Part shown: positions 44,423 through 52,536 of the stretch, piece after piece
How the letters are laid out: the number at the start of each line of letters is the position of its first letter
How positions within the stretch are numbered: position 1 is the stretch's first letter
NCBI RefSeq assembly: GCF_004028155.1
Contig: NZ_SBII01000009.1
Span: 1-64,000, forward strand
Source of the DNA: Flavobacterium cerinum
GTDB taxonomy: Bacteria > Bacteroidota > Bacteroidia > Flavobacteriales > Flavobacteriaceae
Direction of reading: 5' to 3'
DNA length: 64,000 nucleotides
Program-made: the position numbers and the translations under genes
Notes under the pieces: generated by a model
Database searches by the model: none
What the model saw: the letters and a program-made list of their open reading frames with translations, nothing else
Told to the model about the DNA's origin: nothing

Positions 44423-45355
44423 ATGGAAACAAAAACAAAAGCGATCATAGCATTGCTTATCGTATGTATATTTTGGGGAACAACCTACCTGGCATTGCGC
44501 ATAGGGGTAGAAACATTTCCTGCATTTTTATTCTCGGCTATACGACAGGTTAGTGCCGGGGTATTGCTTCTAACGCTTTTATTCATTTTTAAAAAGACCG
44601 AAAAAGTAAATTTCTCCGATATTATAAAACAGGTAATACCGGGTATACTGCTTATTACTTTAGGTAACGGAATTGTAGGATGGGCAGAGCTTTATATACC
44701 TAGCGGGCTTGCTGCACTGATCATTTCAGTAATGCCAATTTTTCTTGTGATCATCAATGTTATCTCAGGAAAAGAGCAGAAACAATTTAACCTCAAAATT
44801 ATTTTAGGGTTCGTATTGGGCTGTACCGGTATCCTATTGATATTTAAAGACAACCTTGCTGATCTTGCCAAACCAGAATATATGTGGGGTGTACTGGCTG
44901 TTTTTGGTGCTTCGGTATTCTGGGCTTTGGGAAGTGTGTACATGAAGCATACTACCTTTAACACCAATCCGTATACCAATGCTACTATACAGTTTATTAG
45001 TGGTGGATTGGGTTTATTACTGTTCTCTTTAATCTTTGACGATTACAGTCAGTTATCAGCCGTAACATCAGACAGCCTTTGGGCATTGCTGTATCTAATA
45101 CTCATAGGTTCATTATTATCCTATTTAAGCTATCTGTATGCTATTAAACATTTACCAATAGTAATGGTATCTACCTATGCCTATGTAAACCCGATAATTG
45201 CAATACTACTTGGCGTAATTATCCTTAATGAAAAAATTACCTGGATAACGGTATTGGCACTGGTTACAACATTGTATGGTGTTTACCTCATCAACTCAGG
45301 CTATCGAACGGCAGTACTAAAAGTAAAAAAGACCATTAAAGCTATCGTAAGCTAA
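44423..45355 (+). CDS. EamA/DMT family transporter
   Basis: The 310-residue integral membrane protein has about ten helices in two EamA repeats (IALLIVCIFWGTTYLALRIG and VLAVFGASVFWALGSVYM mark the two halves). PSGLAALIISVMPIF and AYVNPIIAILLGVIILNEK are family signatures. Members export amino acids, purines and related metabolites using proton exchange. The divergent MocR regulator suggests induction by a PLP-linked metabolite or amino compound. The basic tail KVKKTIKAIVS lies in the cytoplasm. Confidence 0.92.
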   Translation: METKTKAIIALLIVCIFWGTTYLALRIGVETFPAFLFSAIRQVSAGVLLLTLLFIFKKTEKVNFSDIIKQVIPGILLITLGNGIVGWAELYIPSGLAALIISVMPIFLVIINVISGKEQKQFNLKIILGFVLGCTGILLIFKDNLADLAKPEYMWGVLAVFGASVFWALGSVYMKHTTFNTNPYTNATIQFISGGLGLLLFSLIFDDYSQLSAVTSDSLWALLYLILIGSLLSYLSYLYAIKHLPIVMVSTYAYVNPIIAILLGVIILNEKITWITVLALVTTLYGVYLINSGYRTAVLKVKKTIKAIVS

Positions 45356-45429
45356 ATAGTGATTTCTTGTCTTAGTTCAATGCAGGCTTTGTGTATAGAC
45401 CACACCTTTGCCTATTAAAACAGTTAATT

Positions 45430-45741
45430 ATGGAAAAGATAAACATACTTTACATAGGCACGCATCCGGAGATACTGGAAACTGTTGTGCGACTGATCAA
45501 TAAGAATGAAAACTGGAATGCTATCGGGTCTGAAAGTAACATCATTGCCATTCAACTTTTCATGAAGATCAATTTCAGTATTGTGTTACTGGGCTGTGGC
45601 ATTCCTCAGGATGATGAAGACCGATTGAGGGAAATTTTTAGTATTCATAATCCGAAATGCAAAATCGTTCAGCATTATGGTGGTGGAAGCGGACTCCTCA
45701 ATAACGAAATATTCACTGCATTAGAAAAAGATTATGCATAA
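45430..45741 (+). CDS. Receiver-like protein lacking the phosphoacceptor aspartate
   Basis: The start at 45430 (MEKINILYIGTHPEI) gives 103 residues; the frame from 45391 adds 13 residues without support. The order of strands and helices resembles a response-regulator receiver: ILYIGTHPEILETVVRLIN, a second strand NWNAIGSES, then INFSIVLLGCGIPQDDEDRL where VLL(D)xxIP would be expected. Gly-Cys-Gly replaces the phosphoacceptor region, and the acidic pair of strand 1 is Gly-Thr. It is therefore probably not phosphorylated. A pseudo-receiver acting by protein contact is inferred. It lies 74 nt behind the EamA gene. Confidence 0.65.
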   Translation: MEKINILYIGTHPEILETVVRLINKNENWNAIGSESNIIAIQLFMKINFSIVLLGCGIPQDDEDRLREIFSIHNPKCKIVQHYGGGSGLLNNEIFTALEKDYA

Positions 45742-45774
45742 AAAAGGGCAATCAATTTGATTGCCCTTTTTTAT
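45739..45774. terminator. Bidirectional terminator overlapping the end of the convergent gene
   Basis: AAAAAGGGCAATCAA and TTGATTGCCCTTTTT form an almost uninterrupted palindrome. The right arm from 45752 is read as the last codons (KKGQSN) of the minus-strand gene. Confidence 0.88.
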
Positions 45775-46057
45775 TATTACCTTCTTTATAATCAATGTGA
45801 CTACTATTTACAGCATAACAGTCCTTATAAGCACCAGCGGTATTTTCCAGTGTTATATCATAACGCCCATCGGGTAATAGATCCTTACGGACATGCCCCT
45901 CTTTAGTTACCCACATTCCTGTAAATTGCTCCTGCTTTTCGGTATTATTTTTAGTGTTAGACTTTGTTAGTGAACTTATTGATAAAAGCCCGGCCATTGC
46001 TACTGTTACTCCTAATGAGAGTATCAGTCCGCTGAGCATCATGTAAACTGCTTTCAT
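45752..46057 (-). CDS. Atu4866-like domain protein, apparently C-terminally truncated
   Basis: The start at 46057 (MKAVYMMLSGLILSLGVTVA) gives 101 residues with an N-terminal membrane anchor or signal peptide. Residues of about 48-91 are FTGMWVTKEGHVRKDLLPDG then RYDI, AYKDCYAV and SHIDY. This fits the small Atu4866 family (GMWVT, RxxLLPxGRYD, HIxY). Members I recall continue past HIxY with DDTGFTADG and a final strand. Here the frame instead runs into EGNNKKGQSN, encoded by the terminator of the neighbouring gene. The protein thus seems to lack its last strands and may be non-functional. The function of the family is unknown. Confidence 0.65.
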   Translation of the reverse strand: MKAVYMMLSGLILSLGVTVAMAGLLSISSLTKSNTKNNTEKQEQFTGMWVTKEGHVRKDLLPDGRYDITLENTAGAYKDCYAVNSSHIDYKEGNNKKGQSN

Positions 46058-46161
46058 ATGTTTTAAATTAAAGGTTATTTCTATCAAACAAATTTACAAC
46101 ACCAATACAGCTATATTATTGTATTAAAAACATCATTATCTGTATAATTCAAACATTTACT

Positions 46162-46192
46162 AAAAAATATGGCTCCGAAACCCGGAGCCATG
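46162..46192 (-). terminator. Terminator after SDR gene
   Basis: On the minus strand ATGGCTCCG pairs with CGGAGCCAT, with a short loop, followed by ATTTTTTA. It begins about 9 nt after the SDR stop codon. Confidence 0.8.
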
Positions 46193-46199
46193 TTCTTAA

Positions 46200-47048
46200 T
46201 TAGTTATCAAAGTTGGTTGCCGTAGCAATGTGACGTACTGACTCAAGGTCATTTTTTACCGATTCAATTTTGGTCTCGGCTAAGCCATAAGCATCAGCTC
46301 CCAGGAAAAGGTGTAATGGTGGTTGCTGTTGTGAAGCTACCTCTATCATTACTGCTGCTGCTTTTTCAGGATCGCCAGGCTGATTCCCATTAATTTCATT
46401 TTCATGCAATGCCTGTATCTCCCTTACACTTGCATAAGCATCCAATGGATTTTGGGGAATATTAAGTGATGAATCTTTTAGGAAATTGGTCCTAAAATAA
46501 CCGGGTGAAACTACAGTTGCATAGATACCGAAAGGTTTAACCTCAGCCGCAAGAGATTCGGTAAATCCATGTACTGCAAATTTTGTAGCACAATAAATTC
46601 CAAAACCAGGGAAAGCACCGGTAAACCCACCTATAGAGGCAATATTAAAAATGTGCCCTGATCCCTGTTTTCTTAAATGAGGTAATACATAACGGATAAC
46701 ATTTAATGAGCCGAATACATTTACATCAAAATTTTGTCTGGCTTCGGTATCGGTAAGTTCTTCCAGTGCACCCGCAAGTCCATAACCTGCATTGTTTACC
46801 ACTACATCGATTTGTCCAAAGTAATTTACTGTTTTATCAACAGCCTGGGCAACGCTGTTTTCATCTACAATACTAACTGCCAGCGGTAAAAAATTGGTGT
46901 GATTGCCTATTGCTGTTTCAAGATCATTTATACTTCTTGAAGTCGCAGCGACTTTGTGGCCTTCGTTTAATAATCGTTTCGCAAGAGCAAGTCCTAATCC
47001 TTTAGAAGCTCCTGTAATAAACCATACTTTTTGATTTGAATTTTCCAT
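46200..47048 (-). CDS. Short-chain dehydrogenase/reductase (classical SDR)
   Basis: The 282-residue product has the dinucleotide-binding motif TGASKGLG (residues 12-19), VVNNAGYG and the catalytic set Ser138, Tyr152 and Lys156 (IASIGGF, YCATKFAVHG). The long C-terminal part with FFRTNFL-type residues matches the subgroup often annotated as oxidoreductase/SDR with unknown substrates. It has its own promoter carrying the two-half-site operator described below, shared with the SnoaL-like gene, the AraC gene and the stand-alone AraC sensor gene. It is therefore probably part of that regulon. Confidence 0.92.
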   Translation of the reverse strand: MENSNQKVWFITGASKGLGLALAKRLLNEGHKVAATSRSINDLETAIGNHTNFLPLAVSIVDENSVAQAVDKTVNYFGQIDVVVNNAGYGLAGALEELTDTEARQNFDVNVFGSLNVIRYVLPHLRKQGSGHIFNIASIGGFTGAFPGFGIYCATKFAVHGFTESLAAEVKPFGIYATVVSPGYFRTNFLKDSSLNIPQNPLDAYASVREIQALHENEINGNQPGDPEKAAAVMIEVASQQQPPLHLFLGADAYGLAETKIESVKNDLESVRHIATATNFDN

Positions 47049-47083
47049 TTGTCTTTATAATTGATTGTTATAATTTGATACAG

Positions 47084-47152
47084 CAAAGTTATGGCGACAG
47101 TAAAGCGGTATTATTGCAGCATCCAAAGCAATATTTGCAGTATTCAAACAAA
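47084..47152 (-). promoter_or_regulatory. AraC-type operator and promoter of SDR gene
   Basis: On the minus strand, half-sites TTTGTTTGAATACTGCAA (47152-47135) and TTGCTTTGGATGCTGCAA (47131-47114) are spaced 21 bp start to start. After exactly 22 nt comes a perfect -7 box TAACTTTG (47091-47084), and the ATG follows 35 nt later. No -33 TTG is present, as expected for an activator-dependent promoter. Confidence 0.7.
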
Positions 47153-47189
47153 CAGCTTACTTGCGAAAAACCATGAAATATTAAAAAAC

Positions 47190-47215
47190 AGAAAAGCCAC
47201 ACGAAGCGGCTTTAT
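47190..47215 (-). terminator. Weak terminator after SnoaL-like gene
   Basis: On the minus strand AAAGCC pairs with GGCTTT around a 9-nt loop, followed by CTGTTTTTTAA. The stem is short. Confidence 0.55.
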
Positions 47216-47237
47216 AGTAGTAGGAAAATATATTGTT

Positions 47238-47657
47238 TTAGGCTGCAAGCTGGCGTAACAGGCTGCATACGTCAAAATTAGAATTGGCTTTAAGTATCTT
47301 GCCGCTTTCTAAATAGTATACATCACAAAACCCTACTTCAATTGCAGTTCCCTTGGGTTCTACCTCTTTTTCATAAAGTTTCAATGTCCCATTATGGGTA
47401 CCTCTTTCAATACCCTGTACAATAACGTAACTATCTGTAGCGATCAGGTTTTTGATCTCATAAGTTACATCCGGAAAAATTGTAAACCTTTTTTCCCACG
47501 ATGCTACAATCGATGATTCCCCAATTGTAGTGCTGTTAAAAGGTATATCAAACCATTCGCTTTTTTCATGCCCCAGAGTTTTTATGTACTCAAAGTCTTT
47601 TACGTTTATGGCAGCATACAATCCTTGTATAACACTCCTGTTCTCTTCGTTTTTCAT
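47238..47657 (-). CDS. SnoaL-like / NTF2-fold protein
   Basis: The 139-residue product has no signal peptide. The pattern NRSVIQGLYAAINVKDFEYI at the start, SEWFDIPFN, FPDVTYEIKNLIATDSYVIV, GTHNGTL and FCDVYYLESGKI matches the SnoaL-like polyketide cyclase family of cone-shaped NTF2-fold proteins. Such proteins act as small-molecule cyclases or isomerases, or are uncharacterised. The specific substrate is unknown. It has its own promoter with the shared AraC-type operator, so it probably belongs to the same response as the SDR genes nearby. Confidence 0.85.
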   Translation of the reverse strand: MKNEENRSVIQGLYAAINVKDFEYIKTLGHEKSEWFDIPFNSTTIGESSIVASWEKRFTIFPDVTYEIKNLIATDSYVIVQGIERGTHNGTLKLYEKEVEPKGTAIEVGFCDVYYLESGKILKANSNFDVCSLLRQLAA

Positions 47658-47683
47658 TTTGCACTATGGTTTATTTGACGGTA

Positions 47684-47752
47684 CAAACATACTACCCAAC
47701 TAAACCTAAATAATTGTAGGATACAAAGCAATTGTTTCAAAATTCAAACAAT
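47684..47752 (-). promoter_or_regulatory. AraC-type operator and promoter of SnoaL-like gene
   Basis: On the minus strand, half-sites ATTGTTTGAATTTTGAAA (47752-47735) and TTGCTTTGTATCCTACAA (47731-47714) are 21 bp apart. Exactly 22 nt later is the perfect -7 box TATGTTTG (47691-47684), 26 nt before the ATG. The geometry is identical to that at 47084-47152. Confidence 0.7.
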
Positions 47753-47756
47753 AAAG

Positions 47757-47779
47757 AACAGCCGCATAAAGCGGCTGTT
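47757..47779 (-). terminator. Terminator after tricorn-type protease gene
   Basis: AACAGCCGC pairs with GCGGCTGTT around ATAAA. On the minus strand it is followed by a T-rich stretch that overlaps the distal operator half-site of the SnoaL-like promoter. Confidence 0.7.
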
Positions 47780-47810
47780 ATCTTAAAGTTATATCTATGA
47801 TCCTTGAATC

Positions 47811-50800
47811 TTATTTTCTAAGTAGTTCTTCGACCGCTTTTTGCAATTGCTGATCATCCCCTACATTTGTTTTAGCAGGTTCATTTTTTACTTTAACATC
47901 CGGTTCCAATTGGAAATTCTCCATTAGCTTTCCTTCTTTTGTTGTGCGCATTCCTATTTGCGGAATACCAAAAATAGTTTTACCGTCTATCATTCTTTCC
48001 CACCATACTGCAGTTCCTGTACCTGGTACCGGCATACCAATAAGTTTACCAATATCCAGTGCTTTATAGGTATATGGGAACATGTGCGCATCAGAATAAT
48101 TACCTTCACTAATTAATACTGCAGAGGGTTTCTGCCATTTAAACAACGGTTCTGATCCCATTTTTTGCCCTCTGGGCTCAAAGCTCATATAGGGCTTACC
48201 GCTTAAAAAAGTAGCAAGGTCATCATGCAACCATCCACCGCCATTAAAACGTGTATCTACAATAAGGGCTTCTTTGTTGTTGTACTTACCCAGTGCTTTT
48301 TCAAATACCTGACGGAAACTTTCTGAGTCCATCCCGGTAACGTGAACATACCCTAAACGTCCGTTCGATAGTTTCTCCACATCTTTCTCCCTGTTCTTTA
48401 CCCAACGCTCATAGGCCAATCTATTTTCCTGCCAAAGTGCTATTGGTTCAATAACCTCATTCCAGCGTTTACCCGATTTAGCATCATATAAAGAAACCAG
48501 CGTTTTCTTATCGGCTTTTCTGTTTAAAAGAGCATAGTAGTTTTGCTCAGGGGTGATCTTAACATCATCAATAGCCTCAATAATTACCCCTGATGTGATT
48601 TTTTGTTTTGCTTTTAATAGCGGACTCTTATCCATTACCTCAGCAATTTTTACACCATTACCTGTATAAGAATTGTCGATATAAATACCTAGTGAAGCGG
48701 TATAGTCATTAAACTTGGTAGGCTGCGGACGGTAGCGTCCTCCTGTATGAGATGCATTCACTTCTCCAAGCATTTCTCCAAGCAAATCGGCAAAATCTAC
48801 CGAGTTGTTTATATAAGGTAAAAACTTAGCGTATTCTTTCTTATAAAAATCCCAATCCACACCGTGCAGGTCTTCCAGATAGAATTTCTTCTTGAATTGT
48901 CTCCAGGCGTGCTCAAACATATAGTTACGTTCGGCTGTTTCATTAAGATTCATATCCGACGAGAAGTTGATAATATCCTTTTTACCGTCTTTAACATTGA
49001 TCTTAGCCAGCTTACCACCTCTATCAAGCAGGAATAGATTTTCCTCATTTTTATCGAATTCAAGATCAGATCCAATACCGTTCAGGTTAACAAACAATTT
49101 AGTTTCTTTTTCTCTGAACTTGGTACGCCATAGGTTGGTTCCTTCCTCAAAACGGGTTAGGTAATACAGATTTTCACCATCTTTATCTAAAATAAAATCA
49201 GACAGTTTAGACGAATGGATGGTTAACTTTTCCTTACGGTCATGCAAACCTTCGAAATCTATTTTTAAAGTTTTTACGGCTTCCTCTTTTTTCTCCTTTT
49301 TATCTTTACTCTTGTCCTTTTTATCCGCCTCTTTATCTTTGTCCTTGTCTTTAGCATCTTCCTGTTCTTTCCATAAAGCATACTCTGCTTTATTCAATTG
49401 GAATTTCTTCTGGGCATTCTCCGTTAAGAAGATCGCATATACATCACTTTCAGAACCCCAGCTACCGTGAGAGCGGTATCCTTCTTTATCAGAAGACCAA
49501 TATACCATTTCTCCATTCATGCCAAATTTTGGCTGTTGGTTGTTGTATCCGCTTTCACTAAGATTTATCGGCATTTTGCCATCCGAAACATTCAACAGTC
49601 CGATATCTGTATTCCAACGCTCATAAGCCATATACGTTACCAATAGCCATTTACTATCCGGGGACCATGTGTAATATTGATCTCCGTCGCTATATGAATA
49701 ATTATATTTTCCTGCCAAAACAGTCCTTACATTACCTGATGCCCTGTTAAGTATCCTTATTGTAGTACGGTCTTCAAGGAAAGCGATCTCTTTGCCATCC
49801 GGTGAATATTGTGCCTGGAACGATTCTTTGCCCGAACTGATCACAGTAGTTTCTTTTATCTGTGTAGCGTCAAAGAAATATTTTTCATTAGTATTTACAA
49901 TAGTAGCTTCATAAATGTTCCAACAGCCTCCACGCTCACCAGAGTAAAGCAGCTTTTTACCATCAGTACTAAACTGTATATCACGTTCCTGTTCCGGAGT
50001 ATCAGTAATTCTTTTTGTTTGTCCAAATTCAACCGAAGCAACGAATACTTCGCCATGCACGATAAAAGCGATCTCTTTTCCGTTAGGTGAAACCGAGAAT
50101 TTTTCGGCACCTTCACGAATAGGCTCCATCACTTTTTCGTTATATCTTTCATCTGACTGTAAATGAATATCTAATTTTTTAGGCTGACCTCCTTCGGTCT
50201 GGGTATAAATTTCGCCATCCCATGTATAACATAAAACACCATTATTTGAGCGGCTTAAAAAGCGAACAGGGTGCTTTTTGAAATTGGTAACCTGCTGAGC
50301 ATTGCTCTCTTTATTTCCCTGCAAAGTTGCTTTCCATACATTGAATGTACCATCTCTTTCACTAAGGAAAAAATAACCATTGTTACTTCCAAAAACCGGG
50401 TTACGCTCTTCAGTAGAAGTTTCAGTAACCTGAGAATAAGTATTACTTTTTGTATTGTAAAGCCATAGGTCACGGGTAACTGATGAGTTTTGATGTTTAC
50501 GCCAAGGATCTTCGTACCCTTTTTTATCATGGAAGAACAGCATTGAACCATCATCACTGTAGTTTGCCATTTCTGCCGGAGTAGAAATAATTTGTTTTTC
50601 CTGACCTCCACTCACTTTGATCTCATACAGTTCTGATAAAACCGCAGTAGGGAATATTGAAGAAGACACATCATCCAAACGGGAAGAGTTGAATATTACC
50701 TTATCATCTGAAAGCGAAAAGTCACTCGGAATATCATCTGCTGAATGGTAGGTCAGCCGCTTTGCAATACCTCCACCGGATGGCATTACAAAAACGTCTT

Positions 50801-51077
50801 TATTTCCATAACGCATCGATGAAAAGGCTATTTGCTTACCGTCATGGCTCCAAACCGGATCGCCGTCATAAGCTTCGTGAATAGTTAGCCGTATAGCTTC
50901 TCCTCCATTTGCAGGAACTTTAAAGATATCGCCCTGATATGAAAAAGCGATCTGAGATCCATCGGGTGATATGGCTGCATTGCGCAGCCATTTAGGATTA
51001 TTATTCAGGTTAGGTGCAACCTGAGAATATGTAGTATTTAAAACTAATAATAAGGCGAAACAGAGATACTTTCTCAT
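47811..51077 (-). CDS. Tricorn-type S41 peptidase with WD40-like propeller
   Basis: The 1088-residue product has a signal peptide (MRKYLCFALLLVLNTTYSQ). Residues 20-680 carry PD40/TolB-like propeller blades (ISPDGSQIAFSYQGDIF, WSHDGKQIAFSS, YSPDGKEIAFLED, WSPDSKWLLVTY). A strongly charged Lys/Asp/Glu linker lies near 560-600, followed by a tricorn C1-like region and a PDZ domain (about 765-850). The S41 catalytic core has GRLGYVHVTGMDSESFRQVF, VDTRFNGGGWLHDDL and the nucleophile serine in EGNYSDAHMFPY (about 995). It resembles tricorn protease homologues, which trim peptides, here exported to the periplasm. A promoter is visible upstream and a terminator downstream, so it forms its own unit. 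Confidence 0.9.
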   Translation of the reverse strand: MRKYLCFALLLVLNTTYSQVAPNLNNNPKWLRNAAISPDGSQIAFSYQGDIFKVPANGGEAIRLTIHEAYDGDPVWSHDGKQIAFSSMRYGNKDVFVMPSGGGIAKRLTYHSADDIPSDFSLSDDKVIFNSSRLDDVSSSIFPTAVLSELYEIKVSGGQEKQIISTPAEMANYSDDGSMLFFHDKKGYEDPWRKHQNSSVTRDLWLYNTKSNTYSQVTETSTEERNPVFGSNNGYFFLSERDGTFNVWKATLQGNKESNAQQVTNFKKHPVRFLSRSNNGVLCYTWDGEIYTQTEGGQPKKLDIHLQSDERYNEKVMEPIREGAEKFSVSPNGKEIAFIVHGEVFVASVEFGQTKRITDTPEQERDIQFSTDGKKLLYSGERGGCWNIYEATIVNTNEKYFFDATQIKETTVISSGKESFQAQYSPDGKEIAFLEDRTTIRILNRASGNVRTVLAGKYNYSYSDGDQYYTWSPDSKWLLVTYMAYERWNTDIGLLNVSDGKMPINLSESGYNNQQPKFGMNGEMVYWSSDKEGYRSHGSWGSESDVYAIFLTENAQKKFQLNKAEYALWKEQEDAKDKDKDKEADKKDKSKDKKEKKEEAVKTLKIDFEGLHDRKEKLTIHSSKLSDFILDKDGENLYYLTRFEEGTNLWRTKFREKETKLFVNLNGIGSDLEFDKNEENLFLLDRGGKLAKINVKDGKKDIINFSSDMNLNETAERNYMFEHAWRQFKKKFYLEDLHGVDWDFYKKEYAKFLPYINNSVDFADLLGEMLGEVNASHTGGRYRPQPTKFNDYTASLGIYIDNSYTGNGVKIAEVMDKSPLLKAKQKITSGVIIEAIDDVKITPEQNYYALLNRKADKKTLVSLYDAKSGKRWNEVIEPIALWQENRLAYERWVKNREKDVEKLSNGRLGYVHVTGMDSESFRQVFEKALGKYNNKEALIVDTRFNGGGWLHDDLATFLSGKPYMSFEPRGQKMGSEPLFKWQKPSAVLISEGNYSDAHMFPYTYKALDIGKLIGMPVPGTGTAVWWERMIDGKTIFGIPQIGMRTTKEGKLMENFQLEPDVKVKNEPAKTNVGDDQQLQKAVEELLRK

Positions 51078-51105
51078 AATAAAAATTACATTTTGTTATC
51101 TTTAA

Positions 51106-51140
51106 CAAATATAATTTATTTACTGTATTCTGTTAGCAAA
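51106..51140 (-). promoter_or_regulatory. Promoter of tricorn-type protease gene
   Basis: On the minus strand a -33 TTTG (51140-51137) is followed after 23 nt by a perfect -7 box TATATTTG (51113-51106), 28 nt before the ATG. Confidence 0.6.
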
Positions 51141-51201
51141 TAATAGGTTTTCACGGTCAATTACCTCATTTTCCAGTTGTTTGCTTTATATACCATCATT
51201 T

Positions 51202-51942
51202 TTATGCCATTCCACCATTTACGCCAATGTTTTGTGCATTGATCCATTTTGCCTGATCACTGGCAAGAAACAGTACGATCTCCGAAATATCATTAGGTTC
51301 ACCAATACGGTTAAAAGGAGACAATGCAGCTAAACGATCTATAACTTCCTGAGATTTACCATTGGTAAACAATTCAGTGTTCGTTGGCCCCGGAGATACA
51401 GAATTCACATTGATCCCTCTACTTCCAACTTCTTTAGAGAACACACGGGTTAACTGCTCTACAGCTGCTTTTGTAGCCACATAGGTTGCATAACCCGGAA
51501 TCATAATACGATTAACCGATGTTGAGAAATTAATGACCGTTCCGTTATCAGCAAGCTTATCGGCAGCTTCACGCATGGTATTAAAAGTACCTCGCACATT
51601 GATATCAAACTGGCGGTTAAAATCTTCATCGGTAGTCTCTTTGATTGTTTTGGTTATCATAACTCCTGCATTGTTAACCAATACATCGATCCTACCATAA
51701 TAGGCAATTGCCTCATCAAACATTTTTTTTACTTCAACCGACTTGCTCACATCTGCCTGTAGGGCTATTGCATCGCCACCCGCTGTTTTTATCTGGTTTA
51801 CCACATCTTCAGCAGCTTCTTTGCCTCCGGCATAGTTAACGATTACTTTTGCCCCTGCACCAGCCATTTTTATTGCTATTGCAGCACCAATTCCTCTTGA
51901 AGATCCTGTGATCAATATTACTTTTTTGTCTAATGTTTTCAT
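51202..51942 (-). CDS. Short-chain dehydrogenase/reductase (3-oxoacyl-ACP reductase-like)
   Basis: The 246-residue product has TGSSRGIG (12-19), ADVSKSVEV, VLVNNAGV, the catalytic Ser140, Tyr154 and Lys158 (YATYVATKAAVEQL) and VSPGPTNTELF. It is a canonical SDR with a C-terminal NAQNIGVNGGMA of the FabG/glucose dehydrogenase type. It begins 62 nt after the stand-alone AraC sensor gene with no terminator between, so they likely form an operon under the 52447-52515 promoter. Its substrate is unknown. Control by AraC is inferred from the operator. Confidence 0.92.
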   Translation of the reverse strand: MKTLDKKVILITGSSRGIGAAIAIKMAGAGAKVIVNYAGGKEAAEDVVNQIKTAGGDAIALQADVSKSVEVKKMFDEAIAYYGRIDVLVNNAGVMITKTIKETTDEDFNRQFDINVRGTFNTMREAADKLADNGTVINFSTSVNRIMIPGYATYVATKAAVEQLTRVFSKEVGSRGINVNSVSPGPTNTELFTNGKSQEVIDRLAALSPFNRIGEPNDISEIVLFLASDQAKWINAQNIGVNGGMA

Positions 51943-52004
51943 CCTATTGTATGTATTTCATTTATTGCTTTAGAATACCAAACCCTAATTTACAAAACGA
52001 ACTG

Positions 52005-52427
52005 TTATTCTGCTTTTTTCAGCTTTACAAAATGCTTGATCACAAAATGAATAAGCTGCAGCGTAAGATTGATGAGTAATTGGTCTTTATAAATATAGGC
52101 CGTACTCATATGGGAAGTAAGTTTCTCGAAAAGACCTGATACAGTACAGAATTCCTGTTTACTTATTATAAAGGGTCCGTTGCCGTCCTGATAAAACAAA
52201 GGGTATTGCGACAATCCTTCACGCACCTGTTTGGGTAATAGTTCTTCTTTAATGGCAAAAGTGCATTGTGAACCCTTCAGTTTGGGTACCACACTAGCAT
52301 CCGGGTTAAAAAATAATAACGCATTGTCTTCGCTTCCGCGAATAAAACAGAAGGTGTACCAGCCTTGTTTTGGAACAATAGATGTGTTAATCTGGTAATC
52401 CGGTAATGAGGTGCTGCATCTTTTCAC
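52005..52427 (-). CDS. Stand-alone AraC-type sensor domain without DNA-binding domain
   Basis: The 140-residue product aligns by eye with residues of about 50-172 of the AraC regulator at 52650. Shared blocks are (T/I)xxFIRG / IALIRG, ALLFFNPDASV / TLLFFNPTVP, TFAIKEELLPKQVREGL / FCIFKDAFFSEHLRSSL, PLFYQDGNGPFIIS / PMYTPGASPAYVLD and LLINLTLQLIHFVIK / FDLIRNYIMEMVHYSIK. The protein ends just where the regulator goes on into its two HTH motifs. It could sequester the regulator's ligand or form mixed dimers with it. Decay of a once complete gene is the alternative, but no HTH remnant is visible downstream. Confidence 0.75.
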   Translation of the reverse strand: MKRCSTSLPDYQINTSIVPKQGWYTFCFIRGSEDNALLFFNPDASVVPKLKGSQCTFAIKEELLPKQVREGLSQYPLFYQDGNGPFIISKQEFCTVSGLFEKLTSHMSTAYIYKDQLLINLTLQLIHFVIKHFVKLKKAE

Positions 52428-52446
52428 AATACGATAAATTATGAAG

Positions 52447-52515
52447 CAAAGATATTCCTGATGCTTTTATTGATCGTTACCCGTTTCAAATGAATACTTG
52501 TAGGATTCAAACATC
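52447..52515 (-). promoter_or_regulatory. AraC-type operator and promoter of stand-alone sensor/SDR operon
   Basis: On the minus strand, half-sites GATGTTTGAATCCTACAA (52515-52498) and TTCATTTGAAACGGGTAA (52494-52477) are 21 bp apart. Exactly 22 nt later is the perfect -7 box TATCTTTG (52454-52447), 19 nt before the ATG. The proximal half-site is the weakest of the set. Confidence 0.65.
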
Positions 52516-52536
52516 AATAAAATGAAGTCCACTAAA

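Noticed and set aside
49219..49470. Ser/Leu-rich plus-strand frame opposite the protease gene
   Set aside because: It is the antisense of the Lys/Asp/Glu-rich linker of the protease; no start context or family.
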